Assembly: GCA_964646425.1 (NCBI GenBank)
Contig: CAZYEI010000021.1
Location: 1-24,993, forward strand
Direction: 5' to 3'
Origin: CAZYEI01 sp964646425
Lineage (GTDB): Bacteria; Bacillota_I; Bacilli_A; RFN20; JAISJY01
DNA: 24,993 bases
Within the stretch, counting starts at the first letter, position 1, and every line of letters starts with the position of its first letter. Positions 7,652 to 16,503 of the stretch are shown piece by piece. The translations under genes were made by a program, and so were the position numbers. Under the pieces are notes generated by a model, which searched no databases, was not told where the DNA came from, and was given only the letters and a program-made list of their open reading frames with translations.

Positions 7652-9019
7652 CTACTTTTTGACATCCTTTAGACATAGCAACACTATTGTCTCCACATGA
7701 TATGTTTGTGGAAACATATCTACTGGTTGAACATTTTTTACTATATATTTTTGCGATAAAATCTTTAAATCTCGTGCTAAACTTGATGGTTCACAAGAAA
7801 TATAAACAATTTTTTTAGGAGCTGTTTGCATTAATGCATCAATAAATTTTTTATCGCAGCCATTTCGTGGTGGATCTACAAACGCAACATCATAATATAT
7901 CTTCCTTTTAGCAGATTCAATCATATATTTACTTGCATCATCACAATAAAATTCTGCATTAGAAATATTATTCTTTTTTGCATTATTCTTAGCATTTATA
8001 ATTGCTGGATTTACTGTTTCTACTCCAATAACTTTCTTAACATATTTCGAAGCAATCAATCCAATAGTACCAATACCACAATAAGCATCTAAAACAACAT
8101 CTTCTGACGATAATTCTGCAAATTCAATTGCTTTATTATATAATACTTCTGTTTGTGAAGGATTTACTTGATAAAATGATTTTGAAGATATAGTAAAGTT
8201 TAAGCCACACAATTCATCTTTAATTGTTCCACTGCCATATAAAACTTTTTCTTTTTCTCCTAAAATAACACTAGTTTTAGGATTTGAATTTATATTTTGA
8301 ACTATCGTAGTGATATTTGGATGATTTTTTACTAATTCTACAACCAATTGCTTTAATCTAGGAACTGTAAAAGTTCGTGAAACTATCACAACCATAATTT
8401 CCTGGCTTTTATAACCTCTTCTTATTAATAAGTATCGTATAAATCCTTTTTCATTTTGCATCAAATATGGTTCAATTTCATATTTTTCTAATAATTTTTT
8501 AAATGTAACAACAATTTCATCTGCTTCTTCATTTTCTATATAGCACTTTTCCATATCAATAATTTGATGTGTTCCTTTTTTAAAGAAGCCTCCAATTACT
8601 CTTCCTTTATAGTCCATACTAAAAGGTACTTGAACTTTATTGCGATATTTATATGGATTATTCATTCCTAATACAGGATTAACTTCTAAATCAAGTCCTC
8701 CAATTCGCTTTAGAACTTGATATACCCTTTCTCTTTTAAAGGAAAGTTGCTCTTTGTATGTCATATGCTGAATATGACACCCTCCACAAAATTCATAATT
8801 AGGACAAATCGGAATTATTCTTTCTTTTGAGTTATCTAATCTTTTTATAATCCTGCCTAGATTAAACCCTTTTTCTTTTTTATATATTTCAATCTCCGCT
8901 TTTTCACCAATTAATAGATTTTCAATAAAAATAGGGATTCCCTTAATTTTAGCAACTCCCCTTCCATCATGTGCGTAATCAATACATTCTACTACCACTT
9001 TCTCTAACACATGAACCAC
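7652..9019 (-). CDS. rlmD: 23S rRNA (uracil-5-)-methyltransferase RlmD/RumA family
   Basis: 455 aa, usual length. It methylates C5 of a 23S rRNA uridine using S-adenosylmethionine; several Gram-positive paralogues (RlmCD) modify two sites. Seen: N-terminal TRAM domain (residues ~4-60, YAHDGRGVAKIKG); Fe-S cluster Cys in CPNYEFCGGC (~72-81) and EKC (~158); SAM motif VLDAYCGIGTIGL (~310); FVDPPRNGCD (~380); catalytic Cys in VYISCEPSSLARDL (~405). The frame opens with GTG at 9019 (AAAGG only 2 nt before it); a second GTG three codons later (9010, AAAGG 11 nt before it) is equally plausible. It stands alone, with a decayed gene after it. Confidence 0.95.
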   Translation of the reverse strand: MVHVLEKVVVECIDYAHDGRGVAKIKGIPIFIENLLIGEKAEIEIYKKEKGFNLGRIIKRLDNSKERIIPICPNYEFCGGCHIQHMTYKEQLSFKRERVYQVLKRIGGLDLEVNPVLGMNNPYKYRNKVQVPFSMDYKGRVIGGFFKKGTHQIIDMEKCYIENEEADEIVVTFKKLLEKYEIEPYLMQNEKGFIRYLLIRRGYKSQEIMVVIVSRTFTVPRLKQLVVELVKNHPNITTIVQNINSNPKTSVILGEKEKVLYGSGTIKDELCGLNFTISSKSFYQVNPSQTEVLYNKAIEFAELSSEDVVLDAYCGIGTIGLIASKYVKKVIGVETVNPAIINAKNNAKKNNISNAEFYCDDASKYMIESAKRKIYYDVAFVDPPRNGCDKKFIDALMQTAPKKIVYISCEPSSLARDLKILSQKYIVKNVQPVDMFPQTYHVETIVLLCLKDVKK

Positions 9020-9065
9020 AGCCTTTCTCTTATATTTCTTATTTTAACATTTCCGATGTCTAAAT

Positions 9066-9091
9066 AAAATATTAAATATATTTAATATTTT
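9066..9091. repeat. 26-nt perfect AT palindrome
   Basis: A perfect palindrome, each arm 13 nt (AAAATATTAAATA and its complement), lies between the 67-aa gene and rlmD, about 47 nt before the rlmD start. It could be an operator or a loopless hairpin. In DNA this AT-rich it may be chance. Confidence 0.3.
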
Positions 9092-9209
9092 GCATTATTA
9101 TGAATAATTATCTTAGAAAAGATACAAACAATACATAATATTATTAATCAAAGTTTTGAAGCACTTAAATCAATTATTATCATATAAATTACATTTTTTT
9201 AAAACTTTG

Positions 9210-9413
9210 CTATATTTTAAAATCAATTACCCCAGTTAAATAAGGATGCTCACGATGCTTTTCAAAGCATGAAATTATTAAAAATAAATCCTCTTTGCTA
9301 CAATAGTTCAAAAATAAAAGAATTTCCTCAATTGCTTTTTTACACTCTTCCTTATTATAATTATCCAATGAATACTCAAACCTACTTAAAAGTTCTTTAA
9401 TTTTTTCTTTCAT
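9210..9413 (-). CDS. Small unknown protein (67 aa)
   Basis: 67 aa, acidic and helical-looking. It starts MKEKIKELLSRFEYSLDNYN, has two Cys near the middle (NYCSKED, ISCFEKHRE), and ends HPYLTGVIDFKI. I recognise no family. AAAGGAG lies 11 nt upstream of the ATG. The gene sits immediately behind the terminator of the aromatic operon: the U-tract runs straight into its ribosome binding site. Expression would therefore depend on readthrough or an unseen promoter. A spaced inverted repeat CAAAGTTTT/AAAACTTTG lies just past its stop (about 9151-9207). Confidence 0.6.
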   Translation of the reverse strand: MKEKIKELLSRFEYSLDNYNKEECKKAIEEILLFLNYCSKEDLFLIISCFEKHREHPYLTGVIDFKI

Positions 9414-9430
9414 CAGTCCTATTCTCCTTT

Positions 9431-9473
9431 AAAAAAGAGTAATTCATAATACTACTATATTATAAATTACTCT
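9431..9473 (-). terminator. Terminator of the aromatic operon
   Basis: On the minus strand, 9 nt after the tyrA stop, AGAGTAATT (9473-9465) pairs with AATTACTCT (9444-9436). The loop can pair further (ATAATA/TATTAT), and a run of six T's follows (9436-9431). Confidence 0.8.
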
Positions 9474-9481
9474 AATAAGTA

Positions 9482-10330
9482 TTATTTGTCAAAAGCTTTT
9501 CTTTTTGAAGTTGATTCGATAAACATTTTCTTCAATTTATCCTCATCTTCATTAGCAACACATTCTTTTAATTTCAGTAATTCTTCAACAAATGAATCAA
9601 TTAATGGTAATAAATTATCCTTATTAGCAAAAAATAATTCTGTCCATAAACATTCATTAATTTTAGCAATACGAGTTAAATCTCTAAAAGAATCTCCACT
9701 ATATTTATGTAAATGAATTGAATCATGTGAATTAATTAAAGCGACAGCAATCGCATGAGGCAATTGTGATAGGTAGCCAATCATTTTATCATGTTCTTCA
9801 GCACTTAAAATTTCAACATTCTTAAAACGAAGTAATACTGCCAAATCATAAGCAAACTCAATAGCATTCTCAGTGTTCTTATCGGTTGACACTACAATCA
9901 TATTAGCAGGTATAAATATATTGGTATCTCTATTAGCAAATCCTTTAACCTCTTTTCCTGCCATTGGATGCATAGCGATAAATTCGCAATCAGTCCTTAA
10001 ATTATGCTGAACCTTATTAACTATCTCACCTTTAACGCCACTAATATCTGTTATTAAAGTTTTTTCATTAAATAAATGTTGATTATCTAATATCCATTTA
10101 ACATTATCGCTAGGATATAAACATAGAATAATAATTGAACACTTTTTGATAAGAGACATCTTATCTTCATCATTATTGGCAATTACTTTTTCTTTTTTAG
10201 CTAATTTTATTGTATTTTCATCAATATCGATTCCATAAACTTTATAACCAATGTCGCTTAATCTTTGAGCATAACTTCCTCCCATAAGACCCAATCCAAC
10301 AATTAAGATATTATTATCTCTATTAATCAC
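9482..10330 (-). CDS. tyrA: Prephenate dehydrogenase
   Basis: It converts prephenate to 4-hydroxyphenylpyruvate with NAD(P), the committed step to Tyr. Seen: N-terminal Rossmann motif ILIVGLGLMGGSYAQ; catalytic-site His in AMHPMAGKE; and the helical C-terminal domain signature SQLPHAIAVAL, with SFRDLTRIA. There is no C-terminal ACT domain, so feedback by Tyr through this enzyme is less likely. The open frame extends to a TTG at 10354. I prefer the GTG at 10330, which places the Rossmann strand about 7 residues in and overlaps the aroA stop by only 8 nt. It is the last gene of the aro operon. Confidence 0.92.
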   Translation of the reverse strand: MINRDNNILIVGLGLMGGSYAQRLSDIGYKVYGIDIDENTIKLAKKEKVIANNDEDKMSLIKKCSIIILCLYPSDNVKWILDNQHLFNEKTLITDISGVKGEIVNKVQHNLRTDCEFIAMHPMAGKEVKGFANRDTNIFIPANMIVVSTDKNTENAIEFAYDLAVLLRFKNVEILSAEEHDKMIGYLSQLPHAIAVALINSHDSIHLHKYSGDSFRDLTRIAKINECLWTELFFANKDNLLPLIDSFVEELLKLKECVANEDEDKLKKMFIESTSKRKAFDK

Positions 10331-11588
10331 GAAGATACACAACCTTTCCACCAACGCTAACTAAATCCCTATAAAAATTAGGATATGATTTATTTATACA
10401 TTCGCTATCAAATAAGACCATTTTCCCATTTTCTAATGAAGTAATAAGAATACATAAACTCATTGCAATTCTATGATCATTATGAGCATTAATTGCTTCA
10501 AGTGGTGCTTTTATTTTTTTATTTCCTTCAATCCAAATTTCATTTTCAGTTGAGATAACTTTTACATCAAATTTTGCTAATTCTTCTTTCATACATTCTA
10601 TTCTATTCGACTCTTTTAATCGTAATCTTGAAGCATTAATAAAATGAGTAATACCACTACTTCTTGCAGCTACGCACATAAGAATCGGACCTAAGTCGGG
10701 ACAATTAGCTAAATCAATAGTAACTCCCTTCAAATTTGATTTAAAGCATTGAATGTTGAAATCTTTTTCTATAATTTTACCACCCATTGACTTTAGAATA
10801 TCAAAAATAACTTTATCACCTTGCAAAGAATCATCATTTAATCCAATGCAATTAATTTCTCCCTTTAAAACTCCCAACGAAGCAAAAAATGCTGCTTGAG
10901 AATAATCACACTCTGCTTGATAATTCAAAGCTTTATATTTTTGATTTCCTTTGACTTTAATAAAATTATTAATTAATTCAACCTTGACACCAAATTTTTT
11001 CATTACATTTATAGTCATATTTACATATGATTTAGACTCAAATGGTAATTTAATTTCGATTAACGAATCATGTGCTAACAATGGCAGCAAAAACAATAAT
11101 CCACTAATAAATTGACTGCTAACATTTCCATCAATCAAATAATTTCCTGCTAAAAATTGATAATTTAAAACTAATTGATTGTCTTTTAATTCTAATCCAT
11201 CATTCATAATTTCTTTATATACGTTTAATGGCCTTTCTAATAATCTTTTTTTGCCTTTTACTAATGCTATATTACTAAAATTAGCAAACAAAGGGATTAA
11301 AAAGCGTAATGTTGAACCTGATTCATTTGCATCAAAGCATCGTTGTTCTTTTTTTAATAATGGACTTCCTTTAATTATTACTTTATTCTTTTTTTTAATT
11401 ACTTGAGCATCAAATGCTTCAATCGCATTAATTGTTGCGTTAATATCATCATTAAAGTCAATATTACTAATAATACTTATTTGATTTGTTGCTAAAGCTG
11501 CACAAATCAAAGCTCTATGAACATCGCTTTTTGATGATGGAATTTTTATACTTCCTTTTACATCATTAGCAGAAATTTCTATTTTCAT
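10323..11588 (-). CDS. aroA: 3-phosphoshikimate 1-carboxyvinyltransferase (EPSP synthase)
   Basis: 421 aa, typical. It transfers enolpyruvyl from PEP to shikimate-3-phosphate in the cytoplasm, the sixth shikimate step. Seen: PSSKSDVHRALICAAL near residue 17 (catalytic Lys, Ser, Arg), NESGSTLRFLIPLF near 87 (the NxGTxxR site, here N-E-S-G-S-T-L-R), LRLKESNRIECM near 325, and NAHNDHRIAMSLCI near 370 with the HDHR-type motif. The ESGSTLRF form rather than NAGTAxR suggests a diverged, possibly class II-like, glyphosate site; this is inferred. It begins 2 nt after the aroF stop with only a weak ribosome binding site, so coupling is likely. Confidence 0.95.
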   Translation of the reverse strand: MKIEISANDVKGSIKIPSSKSDVHRALICAALATNQISIISNIDFNDDINATINAIEAFDAQVIKKKNKVIIKGSPLLKKEQRCFDANESGSTLRFLIPLFANFSNIALVKGKKRLLERPLNVYKEIMNDGLELKDNQLVLNYQFLAGNYLIDGNVSSQFISGLLFLLPLLAHDSLIEIKLPFESKSYVNMTINVMKKFGVKVELINNFIKVKGNQKYKALNYQAECDYSQAAFFASLGVLKGEINCIGLNDDSLQGDKVIFDILKSMGGKIIEKDFNIQCFKSNLKGVTIDLANCPDLGPILMCVAARSSGITHFINASRLRLKESNRIECMKEELAKFDVKVISTENEIWIEGNKKIKAPLEAINAHNDHRIAMSLCILITSLENGKMVLFDSECINKSYPNFYRDLVSVGGKVVYLRD

Positions 11589-11590
11589 AA

Positions 11591-12607
11591 TTAAATATCT
11601 CGGCCAATAACTTTAGCTATTGCACGCCCTTTTTCAATAACTTTAGCAAATGTATCATATTTTAATGATTGTGCACCATCACTTAAAGCTTTTTCCGGAT
11701 TATTATGTACTTCAATAATTAAGCCATCAGCACCTGCTGCAATAGCCGCTAAAGACATCGATTCAACTAAATCCCATTTCCCAGTAGCGTGACTTGGATC
11801 AATAATAATTGGCAAATGACTTAATTGTTTAATTAATGGAATAACGCTTAAATCTAAAGTATTTCTTGTATATTTTTCGAATGTTCTAATTCCTCTTTCA
11901 CATAAAATTACATTCTTATTACCGCCCGCCATAATATATTCAGCTGACATCAACCATTCTTCAATTGTATTGGCTAATCCTCTTTTCAATAAAATAGGCT
12001 TATTAATTTTTCCAAGTGCCTTTAATAATTCAAAGTTTTGCATATTTCTAGCACCAACTTGGATTAAATCCACATTTTCAACAAATTCATCTATCTTATC
12101 AATAGACATAATTTCACTTACTATTGGTAGACCTGTCTTATTTTTTGCAGTAACCATTGCTTCAATTCCTTTTGTACCTAATCCTTGGAATGCATAAGGA
12201 GAAGTTCGAGGTTTATATGCTCCTCCTCTAATCATTCTTCCACCAGCACTTTTAACATTTTCAGCAGTTTCAATCATTTGTTCTTCACTCTCAACAGAAC
12301 ATGGTCCTCCAATTATAACAATTGGTTCATTACCACCAATCTTTACATTACCAACTTGAACAATTGTATCATCAGGATGAAATATTCTTGAAGCTTTTTT
12401 ATAAGGAACAGCAATTCTTTGAACTGTTTGCACACAATCATTTGCTTCTAATGAAGATATGTCTAAACTACTTGTATCACCAACAATACCAAATACATCA
12501 TAATTTTCTCCTGAAATATTTAAAATAGATAATCCTTTATTTTCTAAACTCTTAATCAATTGTGCTACTGATTCTTTACTTGCACTTCTTTTTGTTGTAA
12601 TAATCAT
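11591..12607 (-). CDS. aroF: 3-deoxy-7-phosphoheptulonate synthase, type I-beta with N-terminal regulatory domain
   Basis: 338 aa, matching Thermotoga-like type I-beta DAHP synthases. It condenses PEP and erythrose-4-phosphate, the first shikimate step. Residues ~1-75 form a ferredoxin-like/ACT-like domain known in the family to bind Phe or Tyr for feedback inhibition. Residues ~95-338 are the barrel: GGPCSVES, RGGAYKPRTSPYAFQG, QVGARNMQNFELL, ILLKRGL, DPSHATGK, EVHNNPEKALSDGAQSL, which carry the metal and PEP ligands (Cys, His, Glu, Asp). It starts 3 nt after aroQ, using a GAGGAA site in the aroQ stop region. The operon thus carries both entry-step feedback and leader control. Confidence 0.95.
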   Translation of the reverse strand: MIITTKRSASKESVAQLIKSLENKGLSILNISGENYDVFGIVGDTSSLDISSLEANDCVQTVQRIAVPYKKASRIFHPDDTIVQVGNVKIGGNEPIVIIGGPCSVESEEQMIETAENVKSAGGRMIRGGAYKPRTSPYAFQGLGTKGIEAMVTAKNKTGLPIVSEIMSIDKIDEFVENVDLIQVGARNMQNFELLKALGKINKPILLKRGLANTIEEWLMSAEYIMAGGNKNVILCERGIRTFEKYTRNTLDLSVIPLIKQLSHLPIIIDPSHATGKWDLVESMSLAAIAAGADGLIIEVHNNPEKALSDGAQSLKYDTFAKVIEKGRAIAKVIGRDI

Positions 12608-12610
12608 ATT

Positions 12611-13048
12611 CTATTCCTCAATCTTTCCTTTTAATATTTTTATTGCTTCATGATATCCTGCAAATCCTTTTCCAATAACTCTAGCAATTGCAGCTAAAGA
12701 AATATAACTAGTTTGTCTAAATTTTTCTCGACTATTAACATCACTTAAATGAACTTCAACAGTTAAAATATTAACAGATTTAAGTGCATCAAGCAAGGCA
12801 ATTGAAGTATGAGTATAAGCTCCCGGATTAATAATTATTCCATCATATTTTTCAAAATAACATGATTGAATATAATCGACCAATACTCCTTCATGATTTG
12901 ATTGAACTATCTTAATTTCTATATTTTCTTCTTTAGCAATTTGATTTAAATAATCAACTAAATCGTTATATGTTTGATCACCATAAACTTGAGGTTCCCT
13001 AATTCCTAGCAGATTTAAATTAGGCCCATTAATAATCATAAACTTCAT
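12611..13048 (-). CDS. aroQ: 3-dehydroquinate dehydratase, type II
   Basis: 145 aa with the start at the ATG at 13048, preceded by AAGGAGG with 6-nt spacing. The longer open frame to 13093 runs deep into the upstream gene and lacks a ribosome binding site. It dehydrates 3-dehydroquinate to 3-dehydroshikimate; type II enzymes are dodecamers. Seen: INGPNLNLLGIREPQVYG (flexible loop with catalytic Arg and Tyr), SNHEGVLVDYIQ, NPGAYTHTSIALLDAL, EVHLSDVNSREKFRQTSYIS, IARVIGKGFAGYHEAI. It overlaps the end of aroEK by 20 nt. Confidence 0.95.
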   Translation of the reverse strand: MKFMIINGPNLNLLGIREPQVYGDQTYNDLVDYLNQIAKEENIEIKIVQSNHEGVLVDYIQSCYFEKYDGIIINPGAYTHTSIALLDALKSVNILTVEVHLSDVNSREKFRQTSYISLAAIARVIGKGFAGYHEAIKILKGKIEE

Positions 13049-14282
13049 CAAATCCCTCCTTAATAGCCTTAGCACATTCAATAAACCTAGCATTATTTTT
13101 TACAACAATATCAGCTGCATTTAAATATAAATAACGTCTTTCTAAATATAACCTTTCTAGATCTTCTTTAGATCTTGCTAAAGGACGTTTATCATTAGAT
13201 AATGCTTCAAGTAAGCTAACATCTCTTTGAACATAAATAATTAGTCCATTTTGTCGAAGCATTGCTATATTCTTTTTATTTTTTACAGCGCCACCACCTG
13301 TAGCTATTATTTTACCAAAAGTTTTAGCATATTTACTAACAATTTGTGACTCAACATCACGAAAATATTGTTCACCTTTAACACTAAAAATATCTTTAAT
13401 TTTCATTCCTTCATTTAATTCAATTTCTTTATCTAAATCAATAACATTTTTATTTAATTCCACACCTAAATATTTAGCAATTGTTGATTTACCACAGCCT
13501 GGCATACCAATTAAAACAATATTCAACATTTCTCTTAAAATTGTTCCATAAATTTTCTTTTTTACTTCAAAACTAACTTTTGTATTAAAAAATAATTGGT
13601 GCGAATAAATAGCTTGGCTTACAAGCATTTTTAATCCTCCAACAGCCTTAATTCTTCTTTTTTTAGCAAAACAAATAAGTCTCGTTTTTAAAGGATTATA
13701 AACAACATCTACCACTGCTTCTAAATTTTTAAACTCATTAATAACTAGTGGATAAGTAGAAACATTTGGATACATCCCTACTGGAGTGGTATTAATAATA
13801 ATTTGTGTGTCTATTTCTTTTAAAGCATCATTATATGAAATTTTATTTTCTCCTTCACTTCTACTAACTATTTTAAATGAATTAGCTCCCAAATCACTTA
13901 AAACAGTTTTAACAGTTTTAGAAGTACCACCACTTCCTAAAATTAATATTTTTTTATCATTTACAATAATTTTAGAGTCAATAATTAATTCTTTAAAGCC
14001 TTCATAATCAGTATTATATCCGTATAATTTTCCATTTTTATTAATAATAGTATTTACACAGCCAATCCTTTTTGCATTATCATCTATGTAATCTAAATAT
14101 TGCATTACTTTTTCTTTATATGGAATAGTAACATTAATTCCTTTAAAGTTCCTTTTCTTCATAAATAATTCTATTTCATCGTCTTGTAATTCTAACAATT
14201 CATAATCTTTATTTCCTAAAAGACTATGAATTTTAGGAGAAACAGAATGTTTCAATGATTTTCCAATTAATCCATATAACAT
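13029..14282 (-). CDS. Bifunctional shikimate dehydrogenase-shikimate kinase fusion (AroE-AroK)
   Basis: 417 aa in one frame holding two pathway enzymes. Residues ~1-245 are shikimate dehydrogenase: KSLKHSVSPKIHS, NVTIPYKEKV with the catalytic Lys, GCVNTI, NTDYEGF with the catalytic Asp, LILGSGGTSKTV for NADP, TTPVGMYP, and VYNPLKT. Residues ~254-417 are shikimate kinase: Walker A GMPGCGKST, DLDKEIE (Mg/shikimate Asp), YFRDVES (shikimate Arg), ATGGGAV, and RPLARSK in the lid. It would convert dehydroshikimate to shikimate-3-phosphate in one polypeptide. An internal ATG at 13529 (residue 252) has no good ribosome binding site. It starts 1 nt after aroC, with a weak site. Confidence 0.93.
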   Translation of the reverse strand: MLYGLIGKSLKHSVSPKIHSLLGNKDYELLELQDDEIELFMKKRNFKGINVTIPYKEKVMQYLDYIDDNAKRIGCVNTIINKNGKLYGYNTDYEGFKELIIDSKIIVNDKKILILGSGGTSKTVKTVLSDLGANSFKIVSRSEGENKISYNDALKEIDTQIIINTTPVGMYPNVSTYPLVINEFKNLEAVVDVVYNPLKTRLICFAKKRRIKAVGGLKMLVSQAIYSHQLFFNTKVSFEVKKKIYGTILREMLNIVLIGMPGCGKSTIAKYLGVELNKNVIDLDKEIELNEGMKIKDIFSVKGEQYFRDVESQIVSKYAKTFGKIIATGGGAVKNKKNIAMLRQNGLIIYVQRDVSLLEALSNDKRPLARSKEDLERLYLERRYLYLNAADIVVKNNARFIECAKAIKEGFDEVYDY

Positions 14283-14283
14283 A

Positions 14284-15378
14284 CTATCTTAACCACTCAT
14301 TCCCGTATCTATAACTACACATATCTAATAATGCAAGTGCAATAAGTGAGTCAACCACCACTCTTGCACGATGTATAATAGCCGGATCATGTCTCCCATT
14401 AATCTTAAGATTTACATTTTCTTTAGTATTAAAATTAACACTTTTTTGTTCTAAATAAATTGAAGGAGTTGGCTTAATAACACATCTTACAACAATTGGT
14501 TGCGAATTAGTAATTCCTCCATTGAGACCTCCATTATAATTGTGAAGTGAAACCAATTTTTGATTTTGATATTCCCATTCATCTTTAACTTCCGAGCCAA
14601 AATTTTTAGCAAAATCAAACCCTAAGCCAAATTCAACTCCTTTAACTCCTCCAATACTAAATAAGTAACTAGCTATTTTACTTTCAACAGATGAAAAAAA
14701 TGGTTCACCAAGAATTAAATCATTGGGTAAAATAACACTTTCTAATATACCACCTACTGAATCAAAATTTTCTCTTGCAGTCAAGATTTCTTTTTGCATT
14801 TTTTCACTTATTTTATCACAAGTTACTGGAAACAATAAATTATTCCATTTATCAATTAAAGCTTCTGCCTCATTTAAATCTAAATCAATGTCACAAATAT
14901 TATGTATTGATTTAATTCTAGTACCAATTTTTACACCTTTTTCTGCTAAAATCTTAAGGGCTATACTCCCAGCAGCTACTAAAGGCGCTGTAAGTCTTCC
15001 TGAAAAATGACCACCACCACGATAATCTTGATAACCATGATATTTTAAATTTGCACTTAAATCAGCGTGTCCTGGTCTAGCAATGTCTTTTAAAAGATTA
15101 TAATGTTCTGATTTTTGATTTTCATTTTTTATAAAAATTGTCAAAGGAGCGCCCGTAGTTATTCCATTAAATACTCCACTTAATATTTCAACATTATCAC
15201 TCTCTTTTCTTAAAGTAGAAAGTGCAGCAAAAGATTTTCTCTTTTCTAATTGTTCATTCATAAAAGTAAAATCAATTTTAATCCCTGCTGGTAAACCATC
15301 AATAACAACGCCAACGCCTTCACCATGAGACTCACCGAATAAACTTAACTTTATATTATCACCAATAATTGAGCCCAT
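14284..15378 (-). CDS. aroC: Chorismate synthase
   Basis: 364 aa, normal. It eliminates phosphate from EPSP to give chorismate, using reduced FMN. Seen: SLFGESHGEGVGVVIDGLPAG near the N-terminus, ARPGHADLSANLKYHGYQDYRGGGHFSGRLTA at ~95-130 (FMN-binding region with the GHFSGR variant instead of GRSSAR), NGGITNSQPIVVRCVIKPTPS near 300, GRHDPAIIHRARVVVDSL near 330. GGGAGGAG, shared with the end of aroB, gives a strong ribosome binding site, and it starts 4 nt past the aroB stop. Confidence 0.96.
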   Translation of the reverse strand: MGSIIGDNIKLSLFGESHGEGVGVVIDGLPAGIKIDFTFMNEQLEKRKSFAALSTLRKESDNVEILSGVFNGITTGAPLTIFIKNENQKSEHYNLLKDIARPGHADLSANLKYHGYQDYRGGGHFSGRLTAPLVAAGSIALKILAEKGVKIGTRIKSIHNICDIDLDLNEAEALIDKWNNLLFPVTCDKISEKMQKEILTARENFDSVGGILESVILPNDLILGEPFFSSVESKIASYLFSIGGVKGVEFGLGFDFAKNFGSEVKDEWEYQNQKLVSLHNYNGGLNGGITNSQPIVVRCVIKPTPSIYLEQKSVNFNTKENVNLKINGRHDPAIIHRARVVVDSLIALALLDMCSYRYGNEWLR

Positions 15379-15382
15379 AAAA

Positions 15383-16387
15383 CTACTCCTCCCTTATTAA
15401 ATTTTCAATTCTTTCAAAAGATATATTTTCAATTCGATACTTTCCAATCTCATCAACAAATATCGCTGAAATTTTATCATCAAATGCTTTTTTATCATTT
15501 TTAATAAAACGCATAACTTTATGAATATCTACTTTATAATTCGATGAAATTTGCATTTTCCCTAAAATATTCTTTACTATTTCTTTAATTTCTTTAGATG
15601 TTATAAAATAGAGCATTCCTTTTGCCACACATTCACCATGTAATAAATTCCCAAAATTGCTACTTTCAATACCATGGCCAATTGTATGACCAAAATTCAA
15701 AACTTTTCTAATATTTTGTTCTTTCTCATCTTGCTCCACAACTATTTTTTTTAAATAAACAGCTCTTGTAATTATATTTTCAAGATTTTCTTCAAAATTA
15801 TCTTTTTCAAATAATTTTACTAAATCTTTATCAAAAGTAAGACCTATTTTCAAGGCTTCCACTAAGCCATTATAGAAATGTCTTTTAGGTAAAGTATCTA
15901 AAACATTAATATCAATCAACACTAAAAAAGGTTGATAAAACGTTCCAATAACATTCTTATATTCATCTAAATCTATTGCAGTTTTACCACCAATACTACT
16001 ATCAATTTGCGATAAAGTTGTTGTAGGTATTTGAACATATTTAATTCCTCTTTTATAAGTTGAAGCTACAAAACCAGTTAAATCTCCTACAACTCCACCA
16101 CCTAATGAAATTAATATATCATTTCTAGTAAAATTATGTTTCAACAAATCTTTTTGAATAGCAATAAAATTAGCAATTGATTTACTTTGTTCCCCTTGTT
16201 TAATAATATGAACTGCGACATTATTAAATTGTTTTTTTATATTTTCAATATATTTGTATGGGATACCATCATCAGTAATAATCATTATTTTTCCATTAAC
16301 GATTAAATAATTTTTTAAATTATTTAATATTCCTTTTTGAATTATTATTTTCGATGTTGAAATAGCAGTCTTAATTTCTAATTCCAT
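15383..16387 (-). CDS. aroB: 3-dehydroquinate synthase
   Basis: 334 aa, a little shorter than most AroB. It cyclises DAHP to 3-dehydroquinate with NAD and a divalent metal. Seen: SLGGGVVGDLTGFVASTYKRG (~95-115), IPTTTLSQIDSSIGGKTAID, KNVIGTFYQP, and metal ligands in EALKIGL, LNFGHTIGHGIES and LLHGECVAKGM. It is the first enzyme gene of the aro operon. Its ATG follows AGGTGA by 7 nt and lies about 25 nt after the attenuator U-tract. The attenuator and leader peptide upstream probably decide how often the operon is transcribed. Confidence 0.96.
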   Translation of the reverse strand: MELEIKTAISTSKIIIQKGILNNLKNYLIVNGKIMIITDDGIPYKYIENIKKQFNNVAVHIIKQGEQSKSIANFIAIQKDLLKHNFTRNDILISLGGGVVGDLTGFVASTYKRGIKYVQIPTTTLSQIDSSIGGKTAIDLDEYKNVIGTFYQPFLVLIDINVLDTLPKRHFYNGLVEALKIGLTFDKDLVKLFEKDNFEENLENIITRAVYLKKIVVEQDEKEQNIRKVLNFGHTIGHGIESSNFGNLLHGECVAKGMLYFITSKEIKEIVKNILGKMQISSNYKVDIHKVMRFIKNDKKAFDDKISAIFVDEIGKYRIENISFERIENLIREE

Positions 16388-16411
16388 GACTTATTCACCT
16401 ACCTATAAAAT

Positions 16412-16442
16412 AAAAAAACATCATTGTCTACTTAATGATGTT
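16412..16442 (-). terminator. Attenuator: intrinsic terminator before aroB
   Basis: On the minus strand AACATCATT (16442-16434) pairs with AATGATGTT (16425-16417) across an 8-nt loop, followed by a T-rich tract (TTTTTATTTTAT). It lies between the leader peptide and aroB, so it can only serve to abort the operon transcript early. Its 5' arm overlaps the partner of the upstream antiterminator strand. Confidence 0.8.
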
Positions 16443-16503
16443 GCTTTGCCCCTATTTTTAACCTAAAAAAACCATGTCTCATTAAATTAAAACAAGGGCA
16501 AAA
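16424..16503 (-). promoter_or_regulatory. Mutually exclusive leader RNA pairings (shielding stem and antiterminator)
   Basis: Shielding stem: TTTTGCCCTTG (16503-16493, inside the last leader codons) pairs over 11 positions, including three G-U, with TAGGGGCAAAG (16454-16444). Antiterminator: TTTAATGA (16486-16479) pairs with TCATTAAG (16438-16431), plus TTGT (16495-16492) with ACAA (16427-16424). The antiterminator uses the loop of the shielding stem and the 5' arm of the terminator, so it excludes both. A ribosome paused on the aromatic codons would cover the first strand and leave the antiterminator strand free. Pairing was read by eye, without energy calculation. Confidence 0.7.

Noticed and set aside
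12185..12528. Short plus-strand open frames opposite aroF
   Set aside because: They mirror the well-conserved DAHP synthase frame, lack ribosome binding sites and show low-complexity His/Tyr/Ser-rich translations.
13049..13093. Upstream extension of aroQ
   Set aside because: The extra 15 codons lie inside aroEK, do not match the family N-terminus, and the internal ATG at 13048 has an AAGGAGG site.
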